Assembly: GCA_937920255.1 (NCBI GenBank)
Contig: CALDSL010000336.1
Location: 1-47,443 of the forward strand
Direction of reading: 5' to 3'
DNA: 47,443 nt
Source: an uncultured Anaerolineaceae bacterium
GTDB taxonomy: Bacteria; Chloroflexota; Anaerolineae; Anaerolineales; Anaerolineaceae
In this document: positions 7,609-15,718 of the stretch, piece after piece
Layout of the letters: every line of letters starts with the position of its first letter
Position numbering within the stretch: the stretch's first letter is position 1
Position numbers and translations under genes: made by a program
Notes under the pieces: model-generated
What the model saw: only the letters and a program-made list of their open reading frames with translations
Databases searched by the model: none
Told to the model about the DNA's origin: nothing

Positions 7609-8796
7609 GTGAGTTTCGATACGTTTTCATTTCACCCGCAGATTCGGGCGGGTATTCAAGCGGCCGGATATTCCACGCCGACACCGATCCAATCGCAAAC
7701 AATTCCCCCCGTGCTTTCCGGGCGCGATGTTCTGGGCCTGGCCCAGACTGGCACCGGAAAAACGGCGGCTTTCGCGCTGCCAATTTTGCAGCACCTGCTC
7801 AAACGCCCGCGCGGCAAAGTGCGCGCGCTGGTCATCTCGCCGACCCGCGAGTTAGCCGAGCAGACGCACGTCGCCTTCAAGGCGCTGGGACGGCAGACCG
7901 GGCTGCGCTCGGTAACGCTCTACGGCGGCGTCAGCGCCCTGCCGCAGACCCGCGCCCTGCGCGAGGGGGTGGAAATCGCCGTAGCCTGCCCCGGCCGCCT
8001 GCTGGATCTGATGAACCAGCGCATCGCCGATCTGAGCGCTGTGGAAATCGTGGTGCTGGACGAAGCCGACCAGATGTTTGACATGGGGTTTCTGCCATCC
8101 ATTCGCCGCATTTTGGCGGCCTTGCCAAAGAACCGGCAGACGCTGTTATTTTCCGCCACCATGCCGCCGGAGATCCGCTCGCTGGCGATGGAGATGCTGC
8201 GCAAGCCTGTGACGGTTGAGATCGGCGCATCGCGCCCGGTTGAATCCGTGCGCCAGGTATTGTGCCCGGTGGAATCGGATGGCAAGTACGATCTGCTGCT
8301 CGACCTGCTGCACAAAGCCGGCGAAGGTCAGATTCTGGTCTTCACCCGCACCAAGCACCGCGCCAAGAAAATCGCCACGCAACTGATCAAGGCCAGTATT
8401 TCCGCCACCAGCCTTCAGGGCAACCTGAGCCAGGGAGCGCGGCAGACGGCCATGGATGGTTTCCGCAGCGGTCGCGTGCGAGTCATGGTGGCGACGGATA
8501 TTGCCGCGCGCGGGATTGACGTTTCGCAGATCTCGCACGTGATCAATTATGACGTGCCTGATACCGCGGAAGCGTACACGCACCGCATCGGCCGTACCGG
8601 CCGCATGTCGCGCCTGGGAACTGCTTACACGCTCGCCACGCAGGACGACAGCCAGATGGTGCGCGCGATCGAACGGCTGGTCGGCCGCCCACTGGAGCGC
8701 ATGAACGCGCCGCGCGGCAACACCGTTGCCACGCCAGTAGCGCGCGTTGAACCACGGCCAACCCGAACAGGTTACCCTTCACGCCGCGCCGCGTAA
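7609..8796 (+). CDS. DEAD-box ATP-dependent RNA helicase (RhlE-like)
   Basis: A 395-residue helicase. The GTG at 7609 is chosen because GAGG lies 5 nt upstream and the protein then begins MSFDTFSFHPQI, as RhlE-type proteins do; the upstream in-frame ATG (7573) lies inside a terminator-like hairpin. Motifs in order: Q motif GYSTPTPIQSQ (20-30), motif I AQTGTGKT (45-52), PTRELAEQ, CPGRLLDLM (Cys where Thr is usual), DEAD, SAT, then the second RecA domain with VFTRTKHRAKK, ATDIAARGIDV and HRIGRTGR. It unwinds short RNA duplexes, typically in ribosome assembly or RNA decay. The C-terminal tail after the core is short (about 45 residues, Arg/Pro-rich), without a DbpA-like RNA-binding domain. It converges on the phosphofructokinase gene 12 nt away. 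Confidence 0.93.
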   Translation: MSFDTFSFHPQIRAGIQAAGYSTPTPIQSQTIPPVLSGRDVLGLAQTGTGKTAAFALPILQHLLKRPRGKVRALVISPTRELAEQTHVAFKALGRQTGLRSVTLYGGVSALPQTRALREGVEIAVACPGRLLDLMNQRIADLSAVEIVVLDEADQMFDMGFLPSIRRILAALPKNRQTLLFSATMPPEIRSLAMEMLRKPVTVEIGASRPVESVRQVLCPVESDGKYDLLLDLLHKAGEGQILVFTRTKHRAKKIATQLIKASISATSLQGNLSQGARQTAMDGFRSGRVRVMVATDIAARGIDVSQISHVINYDVPDTAEAYTHRIGRTGRMSRLGTAYTLATQDDSQMVRAIERLVGRPLERMNAPRGNTVATPVARVEPRPTRTGYPSRRAA

Positions 8797-8808
8797 CGTT
8801 TATCGGTT

Positions 8809-11025
8809 TTACGATAACTGCCGCACGAGCGGGCGCAGTTCCAGCCACCACTGCTCTTTCTGGCGCTGGTGTTCTGCGTCGATCATGCGCGTGTAATCTT
8901 CCATGTTGTGGATCTTAATCGATCCGCTCTGAACGCCGATAAAAGCGCCGTCATGGGTGCGTTCCTCACCCTGCCGGGTGAGGTATTCAACGCAGCGGGT
9001 GGCAAGCCGGGTGGCCTGAATACGGTCAAAGGGCGAGGGATTGCCACCCTGCTGCATGTGTCCCAATACGGTGGCGCGCACGTCAAATAGTTCGTGGCCT
9101 TCTTCTTCGAACAGCGCGGCCATAAAATCGGCAGTGTAGAGCGGGTTGGCCTTTTCGTTGCGGATGACCAGGCTGATGCGCTTGCCCTGCCGGAATTCGG
9201 TGATCATCTGCTTCAGATCTACTTCCAGATCGGCCAGTTTGACGCCTTCCTCATTCATGTACACGCGCTCCGCGCCGCTGGCCAGACCACTCATCTGCGC
9301 CAGGTAGCCGCAGTAACCGCCCATCACTTCGACCACGAAGCAGCGCCGCGTGGCAACCGCGGACTGCTTGATTTTGTCCAGCACTTCGACAATGCTGTTG
9401 AGCGCGGTGTCCGCGCCTACGCTCAGCTCGGAACCGGGCAAATTGTTGTCGATCGACGCCGGCAGGCAGATCATGGGGATGTTGAAAGCCGGGAACAGGT
9501 CGCGCTGGGAGTAAATCTTATGCGCGGCTTCGTAGGCCGACCACCCGCCGATCACCAGCAGCCCTTCGATTTCGGCTGTTTCCAGCGTACGCGCGATGGA
9601 ATACATTTCCCGGTTGGTGAGAACTTTGCGGCTGACGCCCAGTCTGGTGCCGCCCATCGATCCCCAGCCGTGCACATCCATCCACGAATATTCTTCCATG
9701 TCGCCGGTGATCAGCCCTTCAAAGCCATTGTGCACCGCGTAGACGGTATGACCCTGATCAATCGCCATGCGCACCGCGGCGCGTACGGCGGTATTCATCC
9801 CCGGCGATGGCGCGCCATCGGTCAGAATCGCCAGGCGCAGCCGGCGCAGATCCGGGTTGGGCGGATGCGGCAGGGCGCGGATCAGCGTGCGTAAAATCTG
9901 GAATTGTTCCTTGAAGCTGCCGCCGCGCAGATCCATGGCCAGCTCGTAATCCTGGTCGGCGATGGCCTGCGCCACGGCCTGGGTTTTCTTCACGCATTCC
10001 ATCAACGGCTGGCGGGTGATGCGGTTGTAGCGCATGCCGATCACCTGCGGTTCATTTTCCGGAGCGGTGGCCAGCAGTTCTTTAACCGCCGCGTTTCCCA
10101 ACATCGTGCTCATCCAGCGATCGAATGCGCTGGGAGCGCCGCCGCGTTGGGTGTGGCCGAGGATGGTCACGCGCGCATCCTCGCCCAGGCGCTCCTCCAG
10201 CACTTTGCTCACCTGCGCGCTGGTGATGGGTTTGCCGTAGCGGTCGCGCGATCCCTCCGCGATGATGACCATGCTGTGGCGGCGGCCATTTTTCCGCCCC
10301 TGGGCGACAACATCGCACATCAACGATTCCCAGTCATCCGTTTCTGGCGGGCTTTCGGGAAGGAATACCCAATGCGCGGTACCCGCCAGGGTGCTCATCA
10401 GCGCCAGGTAACCGCAGTTGCGGCCCATCACTTCGACCACAAAGGTACGCTGGTGGCTGTCCGCCGTGCTGCCAATCTGGTCCAGTGCGGTGGTGATGCG
10501 GTGCAGCGCGGTATCCGCGCCGATGGTCATATCCGTTCCGGTGAAATCGTTATCGATCGACCCCACCAGCCCAACGATGCCCAGATAGGGGTGCTCATCC
10601 GCGAGCGACTGCGGTATTTCCTGCTTGGCAACCAGTTCGGCCAGCAGCGCGCTCCATTCCTGGCGGAAGAGATTCGCGCCGGTCAGGCTGCCGTCGCCGC
10701 CAATCACCACCAGGCGGTCGACGCCCAACTGCACCAGGTTCCTGGCTGCCCGCAGCCGGCCTTCGTGGGTGCGAAATTCCGGTGAGCGCGCGGTGCCGAT
10801 GATGGTGCCTCCGCGCTGCATAATCCCGCCGACGTCATCCCAACTCATCTCAACAATACGCTCGCCGCCTTCGATCATGCCCATGTAGCCTTCGTAGATC
10901 GCATGCACCCGCGCCCCCATGCTGATGGCGGTGCGGACGACAGAGCGAACCGCGGCATTCATGCCAGGCGCATCGCCCCCGCTGGTGAGGACACCGATCG
11001 CTTTCTTCGGTTCAAGTGTGGTCAT
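8809..11025 (-). CDS. pfk: Tandem two-domain 6-phosphofructokinase (eukaryote-like duplication)
   Basis: A 738-residue protein starting at ATG 11025 behind AAGGAGAACCAT. It comprises two complete PFK-A domains. The N-terminal half has LTSGGDAPGMNAAVR (13-27), VIGGDGSLTGA (108-118), GSIDND with catalytic Asp158, VVEVMGRNCGYLA and LGHTQRGGAPSAFDR, so it is a plausible catalytic unit transferring phosphate to fructose-6-phosphate. The C-terminal half keeps the fold but has LTDGAPSPGMN, IGGWSAYEA (ATP-site Asp lost) and ASIDNNLPGSE (second Asp changed to Asn). It closely recalls the regulatory half of eukaryotic PFK, including VVEVMGGYCGYLA. Bacterial PFKs are normally about 320-residue single-domain subunits. 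The division into catalytic and allosteric halves is inferred from these residues. Confidence 0.92.
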   Translation of the reverse strand: MTTLEPKKAIGVLTSGGDAPGMNAAVRSVVRTAISMGARVHAIYEGYMGMIEGGERIVEMSWDDVGGIMQRGGTIIGTARSPEFRTHEGRLRAARNLVQLGVDRLVVIGGDGSLTGANLFRQEWSALLAELVAKQEIPQSLADEHPYLGIVGLVGSIDNDFTGTDMTIGADTALHRITTALDQIGSTADSHQRTFVVEVMGRNCGYLALMSTLAGTAHWVFLPESPPETDDWESLMCDVVAQGRKNGRRHSMVIIAEGSRDRYGKPITSAQVSKVLEERLGEDARVTILGHTQRGGAPSAFDRWMSTMLGNAAVKELLATAPENEPQVIGMRYNRITRQPLMECVKKTQAVAQAIADQDYELAMDLRGGSFKEQFQILRTLIRALPHPPNPDLRRLRLAILTDGAPSPGMNTAVRAAVRMAIDQGHTVYAVHNGFEGLITGDMEEYSWMDVHGWGSMGGTRLGVSRKVLTNREMYSIARTLETAEIEGLLVIGGWSAYEAAHKIYSQRDLFPAFNIPMICLPASIDNNLPGSELSVGADTALNSIVEVLDKIKQSAVATRRCFVVEVMGGYCGYLAQMSGLASGAERVYMNEEGVKLADLEVDLKQMITEFRQGKRISLVIRNEKANPLYTADFMAALFEEEGHELFDVRATVLGHMQQGGNPSPFDRIQATRLATRCVEYLTRQGEERTHDGAFIGVQSGSIKIHNMEDYTRMIDAEHQRQKEQWWLELRPLVRQLS

Positions 11026-11219
11026 ATGGTTCTCCTTACGAAACGGCCTTACGGGCGTGATGGGATGACAGGTGTTTGGAACAGCCGCGATCGTCCGGCC
11101 AACATTGGCAGATTCATTCCGGTGATGGGCGCACGTGCACAATGCTCCCTATTATTATAGGAGAGAAAGCGCGCGTATTCACAATAATCGACGGGAAAGA
11201 TTGCCGCCCCGGCGGGGAA

Positions 11220-12197
11220 TTATCCCCCGCGCAGGAACAGCAGATACAGACCGCCGATATATACCATAATCAGGGCCAGCGCGTCAATCTCCAGGAACCA
11301 TAACCGGCGCTCGATGCGCGCCAGGTTACCGATGAGCGCCATGACGGTCATCAGCAGCCCGATGATCGCGGTGAGCAGGAAGGCTGGTTCGATCACGGTT
11401 AAGAACCGCCCTTGCAGATAAAATACATCCGTCAGACCCAGGGCAAACATATTGAACATGTTGCTGCCAAACAGGTTGCCGATGGCCATATCATCCGCTC
11501 CAATTTTGATCGCCGCCAGGGTCGTAACCAGCTCGGGTAACGAGGTGACGATGGCAACCAGCGTCGTACCGATAAAGGATGTTCCCAACCCGGTAATCTC
11601 GGCAATGTCGCTGCTCGAGCGAACCAGCATGGGCGTAATCGCTACCAGCACCCCGGCCGCGATACCGAATCCGATGATACCCCGCAGCAGGCTGGGATAC
11701 TTTTCGGGGATCTCTTCTTCAACCGAAACGATGGTCGTGTCATTTTTCTGGATGAGATACACGCCCAGCACATAAACCAGGATCAGAACGATGCTGTCTA
11801 CACCGACCCAGCCAATTTGAAGATCAATGTCCGCGAGGATAAAGAAGATCGCCAGACCAATCATGAAGACTGTCAGGCTGCCGGTAAGCGAATGCTTGAG
11901 CATCGCCTTGCGCAAAATTCGCTGCTGCCTGCCTGCCATGTCGACGATTGCCAGCATGACCATGTTGAACATGTTGCTGCCCAACAGGTTCCCGGCCGCA
12001 AGATTGGGAACGCCCTGCGAAATCGAGTTAAAAGTCGTCAAAACCTCTGGTAAAGAAGTGGCGCCCGCCATCAATAGCAGGCCGACAAACATTCCTCCCA
12101 ATCGCGTGCGAATGGCGATAATATCCCCGTACTTTGCCAGTTGCGTGGCGGCGAGAACGATCACCGCCGAACTAATCAAAAACTCCAACCAGACCAT
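11220..12197 (-). CDS. Sodium/calcium exchanger family (CaCA) membrane protein
   Basis: A 325-residue protein with about ten membrane helices. It has the two inverted alpha-repeats that define the Ca2+/cation antiporter superfamily: GATSLPEVLTT with GNLLGSNMFNM near residues 44-80, and VAIVTSLPELVTT with IGNLFGSNMFNM near 210-245. The acidic residue in each SLPE motif coordinates the ion. The family exchanges Na+ (or H+, K+) for Ca2+. It is the last gene of a four-gene minus-strand unit (CBS, permease, PII-like, exchanger). Its ATG follows AAGGAG and lies 27 nt after the PII-like stop. The second repeat is the better match to the K+-independent bacterial group; ion specificity cannot be read directly. 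Confidence 0.88.
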   Translation of the reverse strand: MVWLEFLISSAVIVLAATQLAKYGDIIAIRTRLGGMFVGLLLMAGATSLPEVLTTFNSISQGVPNLAAGNLLGSNMFNMVMLAIVDMAGRQQRILRKAMLKHSLTGSLTVFMIGLAIFFILADIDLQIGWVGVDSIVLILVYVLGVYLIQKNDTTIVSVEEEIPEKYPSLLRGIIGFGIAAGVLVAITPMLVRSSSDIAEITGLGTSFIGTTLVAIVTSLPELVTTLAAIKIGADDMAIGNLFGSNMFNMFALGLTDVFYLQGRFLTVIEPAFLLTAIIGLLMTVMALIGNLARIERRLWFLEIDALALIMVYIGGLYLLFLRGG

Positions 12198-12224
12198 TAT
12201 GCAATACTCCTTCTCCCTGCGATA

Positions 12225-12566
12225 TTACTCCTGCTTTTTCCCCACAACCCCTTTGGCAAAGCTCAGCGGCCAGGCAATAAAGATCCCTGTATTGGGATCG
12301 TTAAAATCGCCGATCACGCTTTCCGTGATTTCCAGGCAGCGCTGGATTGTCTCTTCGTTTTCCACAACGGTCAGCAGAGTATTATTTCCCCGTTCCGCGT
12401 CCGCACCGCGAAAGGTGTAGCGCATCGGTATGGAAAGATGATCACCAAGCCGGTGGATGCCAGTACTTTCAATGATGGTAATGCCTTTGATCCCGTTTTT
12501 GTACCAGGCTTTCAGAACCTTATCGCGCATTCCTGGTTCATCGACCACACATAAAATCATAAACAT
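12225..12566 (-). CDS. PII-like small signalling protein
   Basis: A 113-residue protein behind a strong AAGGAGG site. It has the ferredoxin-like pattern of the PII superfamily. Strand one is MILCVVDEP, helix one MRDKVLKAWYKNGIKG, strand two ITIIESTG, and then a loop of about 25 residues where PII has the T-loop (HRLGDHLSIPMRYTFRGADAERGNN). TLLTVVENEETIQRCLEITE follows, and the end is VIGDFNDPNTGIFIAWPL, which mirrors the C-terminal strand and tail of PII. The uridylylated Tyr motif of GlnB is absent. PII-like proteins bind nucleotides as trimers and gate transporters. Its position between an ion permease and a Na+/Ca2+ exchanger suggests the same job here. Ligand and partner are inference. 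Confidence 0.75.
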   Translation of the reverse strand: MFMILCVVDEPGMRDKVLKAWYKNGIKGITIIESTGIHRLGDHLSIPMRYTFRGADAERGNNTLLTVVENEETIQRCLEITESVIGDFNDPNTGIFIAWPLSFAKGVVGKKQE

Positions 12567-12622
12567 GAGATTCCCTCCTTTGCCTCTTCCAGATCTTACA
12601 GGTACTGTTCGATCGAAACCGA

Positions 12623-13912
12623 TTAGTCGGCAAAATGATTATACGCGAACCAGAAAATCAGGCTGGCGATGGTGCAGGTCAGCAGCATCACAGGCAATCC
12701 GCGCCTGATCCACAAAGCGGATGTGATCGGGTTGCGCGTTTTTTCAGACAGAATGGCCACAATGATATTAGCCGATGCGCCGATGATGGTGGCGCAACCG
12801 CCGAAGCCTGCGCCAAACACCAGCGCCCACCACAAGGGCGTAGGGTTGATGCCCACTTCCGCCAAGCCCTCGATCACAGGGATCAGCGCGATGGTGATGG
12901 GCACATTGTCGACCACAGCCGACAGCCCGGCGACGATCCAGATGAGCAGAATGCCAAACAGGGCAGGAATAAAGGTGGAACCCTTCTCCAGCAACGAGAT
13001 GAGCAGATCTAGCGCGCCTGATTTATCGATACCCCCGACCACCACAAACAGGCCGATAAAGAACAGCAGCACGTTCCATTCGACATTCTTAAAGGTTTCA
13101 TCCATTGATGGGCGAACAACGATCAGCGCGACTGCCGCTGCGGACAGAGCAACGTAGGATGGCGTCAGATCGAGAAGACTGTGCAGGAAAAACAGGGCGA
13201 TTGCTCCGCCAATGATTACCAGAACGCGCATCGCGGTGCGGCGATCGTTGAGCGCTTCCGATGGGATCATTTTCATCACCGCTTCGTGGTTCTCCGGCAC
13301 GATGCGCAGTTCTTTGCGGAACAGGAATAACAACAGTGCCAGCGCCGCCACCCAGCAGACCAGCACCACCGGAAGCGCGTGCACCAGAAAATCGGTAAAC
13401 GAAAGATTTGCCGCAGACCCGATCAGCACATTGGGGGGGTCGCCGACCAGGGTGGCAACACCGCCAGTGTTGGAAAGCAGCGCCTCGGAGATCAGATATG
13501 GCGTGGCAGATGTTCCGAGCACTTCGCTGATGAGGATGGTTACCGGAGCGATTAAGACAATGGTAGTGACGTTATCCAGGAACATGGATAGAACAGTGGT
13601 AACCCCGCCCAGCAGCACAAACAGCCGTATGGGTATGCCTTTTGAGAGGCGGGCGGTTGATACCGCGACGTACTCGAAGAAACCGGTCGGCTCCAGCAGG
13701 GCGACCAGCACCATCATCCCCAGCAACAGGCCCAGGGTGTTCCAATCGATGGAGGCAATGGCATCCTGCTCGGAATAAAAGCCCAGCAGTTTGCCCGCGC
13801 CAACCATCACCGCTGCCCCAGCCATGGCGACGATGGTGCGGTTGATTTTTTCGGAGAAAATTAACCCCAGACAGGCGATGAAAATGAGAGAAGAAAGCAG
13901 GATGGCGAGCAT
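12623..13912 (-). CDS. ArsB/NhaD-type ion permease (IT superfamily)
   Basis: A 429-residue protein with 11-12 membrane helices. The re-entrant loop motifs of the ArsB/NhaD/P-protein group are evident: MFLDNVTTIVLIAPVTI with SNTGGVATLVGDPPNVLIG in the first half, and AVVDNVPITIALIPVIE with GGCATIIGASANIIVA in the second. Such permeases move Na+/H+, arsenite, or anions with Na+. No ArsR or ArsA gene is nearby, so arsenite is not favoured. The ATG follows TGAGGAGGAAGC, in which TGA is the stop of the CBS-domain gene, so the two are translationally close. Linkage to a CBS protein and a PII-like protein suggests nucleotide-controlled flux. The substrate is unknown. Confidence 0.87.
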   Translation of the reverse strand: MLAILLSSLIFIACLGLIFSEKINRTIVAMAGAAVMVGAGKLLGFYSEQDAIASIDWNTLGLLLGMMVLVALLEPTGFFEYVAVSTARLSKGIPIRLFVLLGGVTTVLSMFLDNVTTIVLIAPVTILISEVLGTSATPYLISEALLSNTGGVATLVGDPPNVLIGSAANLSFTDFLVHALPVVLVCWVAALALLLFLFRKELRIVPENHEAVMKMIPSEALNDRRTAMRVLVIIGGAIALFFLHSLLDLTPSYVALSAAAVALIVVRPSMDETFKNVEWNVLLFFIGLFVVVGGIDKSGALDLLISLLEKGSTFIPALFGILLIWIVAGLSAVVDNVPITIALIPVIEGLAEVGINPTPLWWALVFGAGFGGCATIIGASANIIVAILSEKTRNPITSALWIRRGLPVMLLTCTIASLIFWFAYNHFAD

Positions 13913-13921
13913 GCTTCCTCC

Positions 13922-14371
13922 TCAGACCCAATCTGCCAGGATCGTCACCCCGATGTCGACGCGCGACGCAATGCCCGTAAGCTGGCCATGCTCATCGACA
14001 ACTGGCATATCATGCAGATCGTGCAGCAGCATGAACGAGTACGCTCGCAAGAGCCCGCTGTCTTCGTGCACAGTAGTGGCCGGGCGCATAAAATCGGTTA
14101 CCGGTTTCGCGAGAATTGCGTCGGTGGGACGGTAGTGCTCCAGCGCGCCAAAATCGCCGAGAAAATCCAGGTCATCCTGCAGGGAGAAGGAGGATGGCAG
14201 CGCAAATTTGAGGAAGTCGCGCAGGCCTACAACGCCAACCGGCCGGTGGTTGCCATCTACCACCGGCAGCAGCCCGATATGTTTCAGTACGAGAAGCGAT
14301 ATGGCTTCACGCACGGTGGCTGTCGCAGGAACGGAAAACACATTGATCTTCATGCAGTCATGAATGTTCAT
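13922..14371 (-). CDS. Tandem CBS-domain protein
   Basis: A 149-residue protein. ATG 14371 is chosen because GGGAGG precedes it by 9 nt; an upstream TTG extension has no site. Two CBS motifs form one Bateman module: residues 1-60 (MNIHDCMKINVFSVPATATV, then ISLLVLKHIGLLPVVDGNHRPVGVVGLRDFL) and about 95-149 (VTDFMRPATTVHEDSGLL, then LHDLHDMPVVDEHGQLTGIASRVDI). CBS pairs bind AMP/ADP/ATP, S-adenosylmethionine or cyclic dinucleotides and report energy state. It is the first gene of the unit feeding the permease, PII-like protein and Na+/Ca2+ exchanger, so it probably regulates one of those transporters. Confidence 0.88.
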   Translation of the reverse strand: MNIHDCMKINVFSVPATATVREAISLLVLKHIGLLPVVDGNHRPVGVVGLRDFLKFALPSSFSLQDDLDFLGDFGALEHYRPTDAILAKPVTDFMRPATTVHEDSGLLRAYSFMLLHDLHDMPVVDEHGQLTGIASRVDIGVTILADWV

Positions 14372-14471
14372 GGTCCAATCCTCCCATTCTTCCAACGACT
14401 TCCTTCAAAATGAAACGGATTGCTGACGGAGCGCTGTGTGGCTGTTGCGCTGTGGTTTACCGCAGCAACTC

Positions 14472-15542
14472 TCAAGTGGATGTGTCATCATCAAACGTGT
14501 ACGGCAAGCGGTCTCTCCCCAGCGCGTCGCGCACGGTGTTCAACAGCAGCCGCTTGAGGATTTCATAAAATGAGATGCCGTACATATCCAGGATAACCGA
14601 AAGAGCCACTTCCAATTCTTTGGGGCCAAAGGCCGGATTGCAGTTGGTGTCGATAAAAAAGTAACGCCCGGATTGATCAAGACGGACATCGAACTTGCCG
14701 TAATCGTACATGCCGGTCACGTCAAAGGCCTTTTTGACATACTCGCGCAGGATGGGATCATCGTATTTCGTATAGCGAAAGACCGTTTCGCTGTTGCTGA
14801 TCCACTGGTCTTCAAAGGTTGTAAACAGGTATTTATCGTCCAGATGGTGAAAAACTTTCTCGGCCAGGTAGACCTTCTTATTCATCCCTTCCAACAGGAT
14901 GCAGGTAATTTCACGGCCGGCAATGAATTCTTCCACCAGAACAGGTTGTTTATAGGTCTGGATCAAAAACTTGAGCCGGTCTTTCAGGTGTTTTTCGTTT
15001 TCCGAGATCGCATCCTTGGTGATTTCGACCGCCCCGTGGATGGCGTTGAGCTTGGAGATCAGCGGGTAGCGCAGGGTCGCATCCAGGTTGTCGCCGGGCG
15101 CGTTGATCAACTGGTAATGGGGCACCGGGATGCCGTTTTGCTGGAGCAGCTTTTTTACCAAAAACTTGTTGGTGTCCAATGACATGCCCAAAATATCCGC
15201 GCCGGTGTAGGGAATATCCATCAGTTCCAGCACTCCCGGTATGGCGGATGAAAGGGCTTCATTGCCTTTGACCGAATCAACCAGGTTGATGACCATCTCG
15301 GGTTTGTCTTTGTGCAGCAGAAACGGCAAACGGTCATTGCCGGGATACAAGCACACATTGATGCCCAGCGTGGAGAGGTAGTTGGCGATGATGCGCGCGT
15401 CGTCTTCCGCGCCTCGCTCGGTGATGTACTGCGCCTCGGTCGGAAAATACTCTTTCTTTACGTCGCTGTAAATGATCCCGACTTTCCTGGGCAATTCAAA
15501 ATCTTCGCCGTTTTTATCCACACGGGTTTTTCTCATCTGCAT
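14472..15542 (-). CDS. ATP-grasp protein related to D-alanine--D-alanine ligase
   Basis: A 356-residue soluble protein; its ATG follows AAAGGAATATAG. The N-terminal domain (VGIIYSDVKKEY, VINLVDSVKGNEALSSAIPGVLEL) and the triad region MDIPYTGADILGMSLDTNKFLVKKLL match the Ddl pattern of substrate domain followed by ATP-grasp. LVEEFIAGREITCILL is the nucleotide-binding hinge, and FDVRLDQSGRYFFIDTNCNPAFGP holds the two Mg2+ ligands (Asp, Asn). Ddl-like ligases join a carboxylate to an amine through an acyl phosphate. Typical Ddl proteins are 300-370 residues, but neighbouring peptidoglycan genes are missing, so it may make another dipeptide or ligate another acid. It lies downstream of the Kai operon but probably has its own promoter. 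Confidence 0.8.
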   Translation of the reverse strand: MQMRKTRVDKNGEDFELPRKVGIIYSDVKKEYFPTEAQYITERGAEDDARIIANYLSTLGINVCLYPGNDRLPFLLHKDKPEMVINLVDSVKGNEALSSAIPGVLELMDIPYTGADILGMSLDTNKFLVKKLLQQNGIPVPHYQLINAPGDNLDATLRYPLISKLNAIHGAVEITKDAISENEKHLKDRLKFLIQTYKQPVLVEEFIAGREITCILLEGMNKKVYLAEKVFHHLDDKYLFTTFEDQWISNSETVFRYTKYDDPILREYVKKAFDVTGMYDYGKFDVRLDQSGRYFFIDTNCNPAFGPKELEVALSVILDMYGISFYEILKRLLLNTVRDALGRDRLPYTFDDDTST

Positions 15543-15628
15543 CTATATTCCTTTGTCGCGTGGTGATGGTAGTGGCTGGAAGAACAAACCGGCCGTCCGA
15601 AAACAGGACGCCTTCAATATCTACTTAG

Positions 15629-15634
15629 ATTATA
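15629..15634 (-). promoter_or_regulatory. Consensus -10 box before the ATP-grasp gene
   Basis: TATAAT on the minus strand, 87 nt upstream of ATG 15542. The -35 region is poor, so only the -10 is called. Confidence 0.35.
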
Positions 15635-15718
15635 CGGTACAGCGGACAATAGGCGGAATATTGGCAGCCGAAATCGACCCGCCCTTGTGGGCTGGTTGGG
15701 CATTTTCCTGTGGAATTT

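Noticed and set aside
8797..8823. Six-bp palindrome TTATCG/CGATAA at the helicase/phosphofructokinase junction
   Set aside because: AT-rich and too weak for a terminator; it overlaps the phosphofructokinase stop region by chance.
9094..9894. Long plus-strand frame opposite phosphofructokinase
   Set aside because: His/Gln/Arg-rich antisense shadow of a clearly coding strand; no ribosome site or known domain.
12623..13912. Arsenite efflux pump (ArsB) reading of the permease
   Set aside because: No arsR, arsA or arsC nearby and the operon partners are nucleotide sensors and a Na+/Ca2+ exchanger; kept as a general ArsB/NhaD-type permease.
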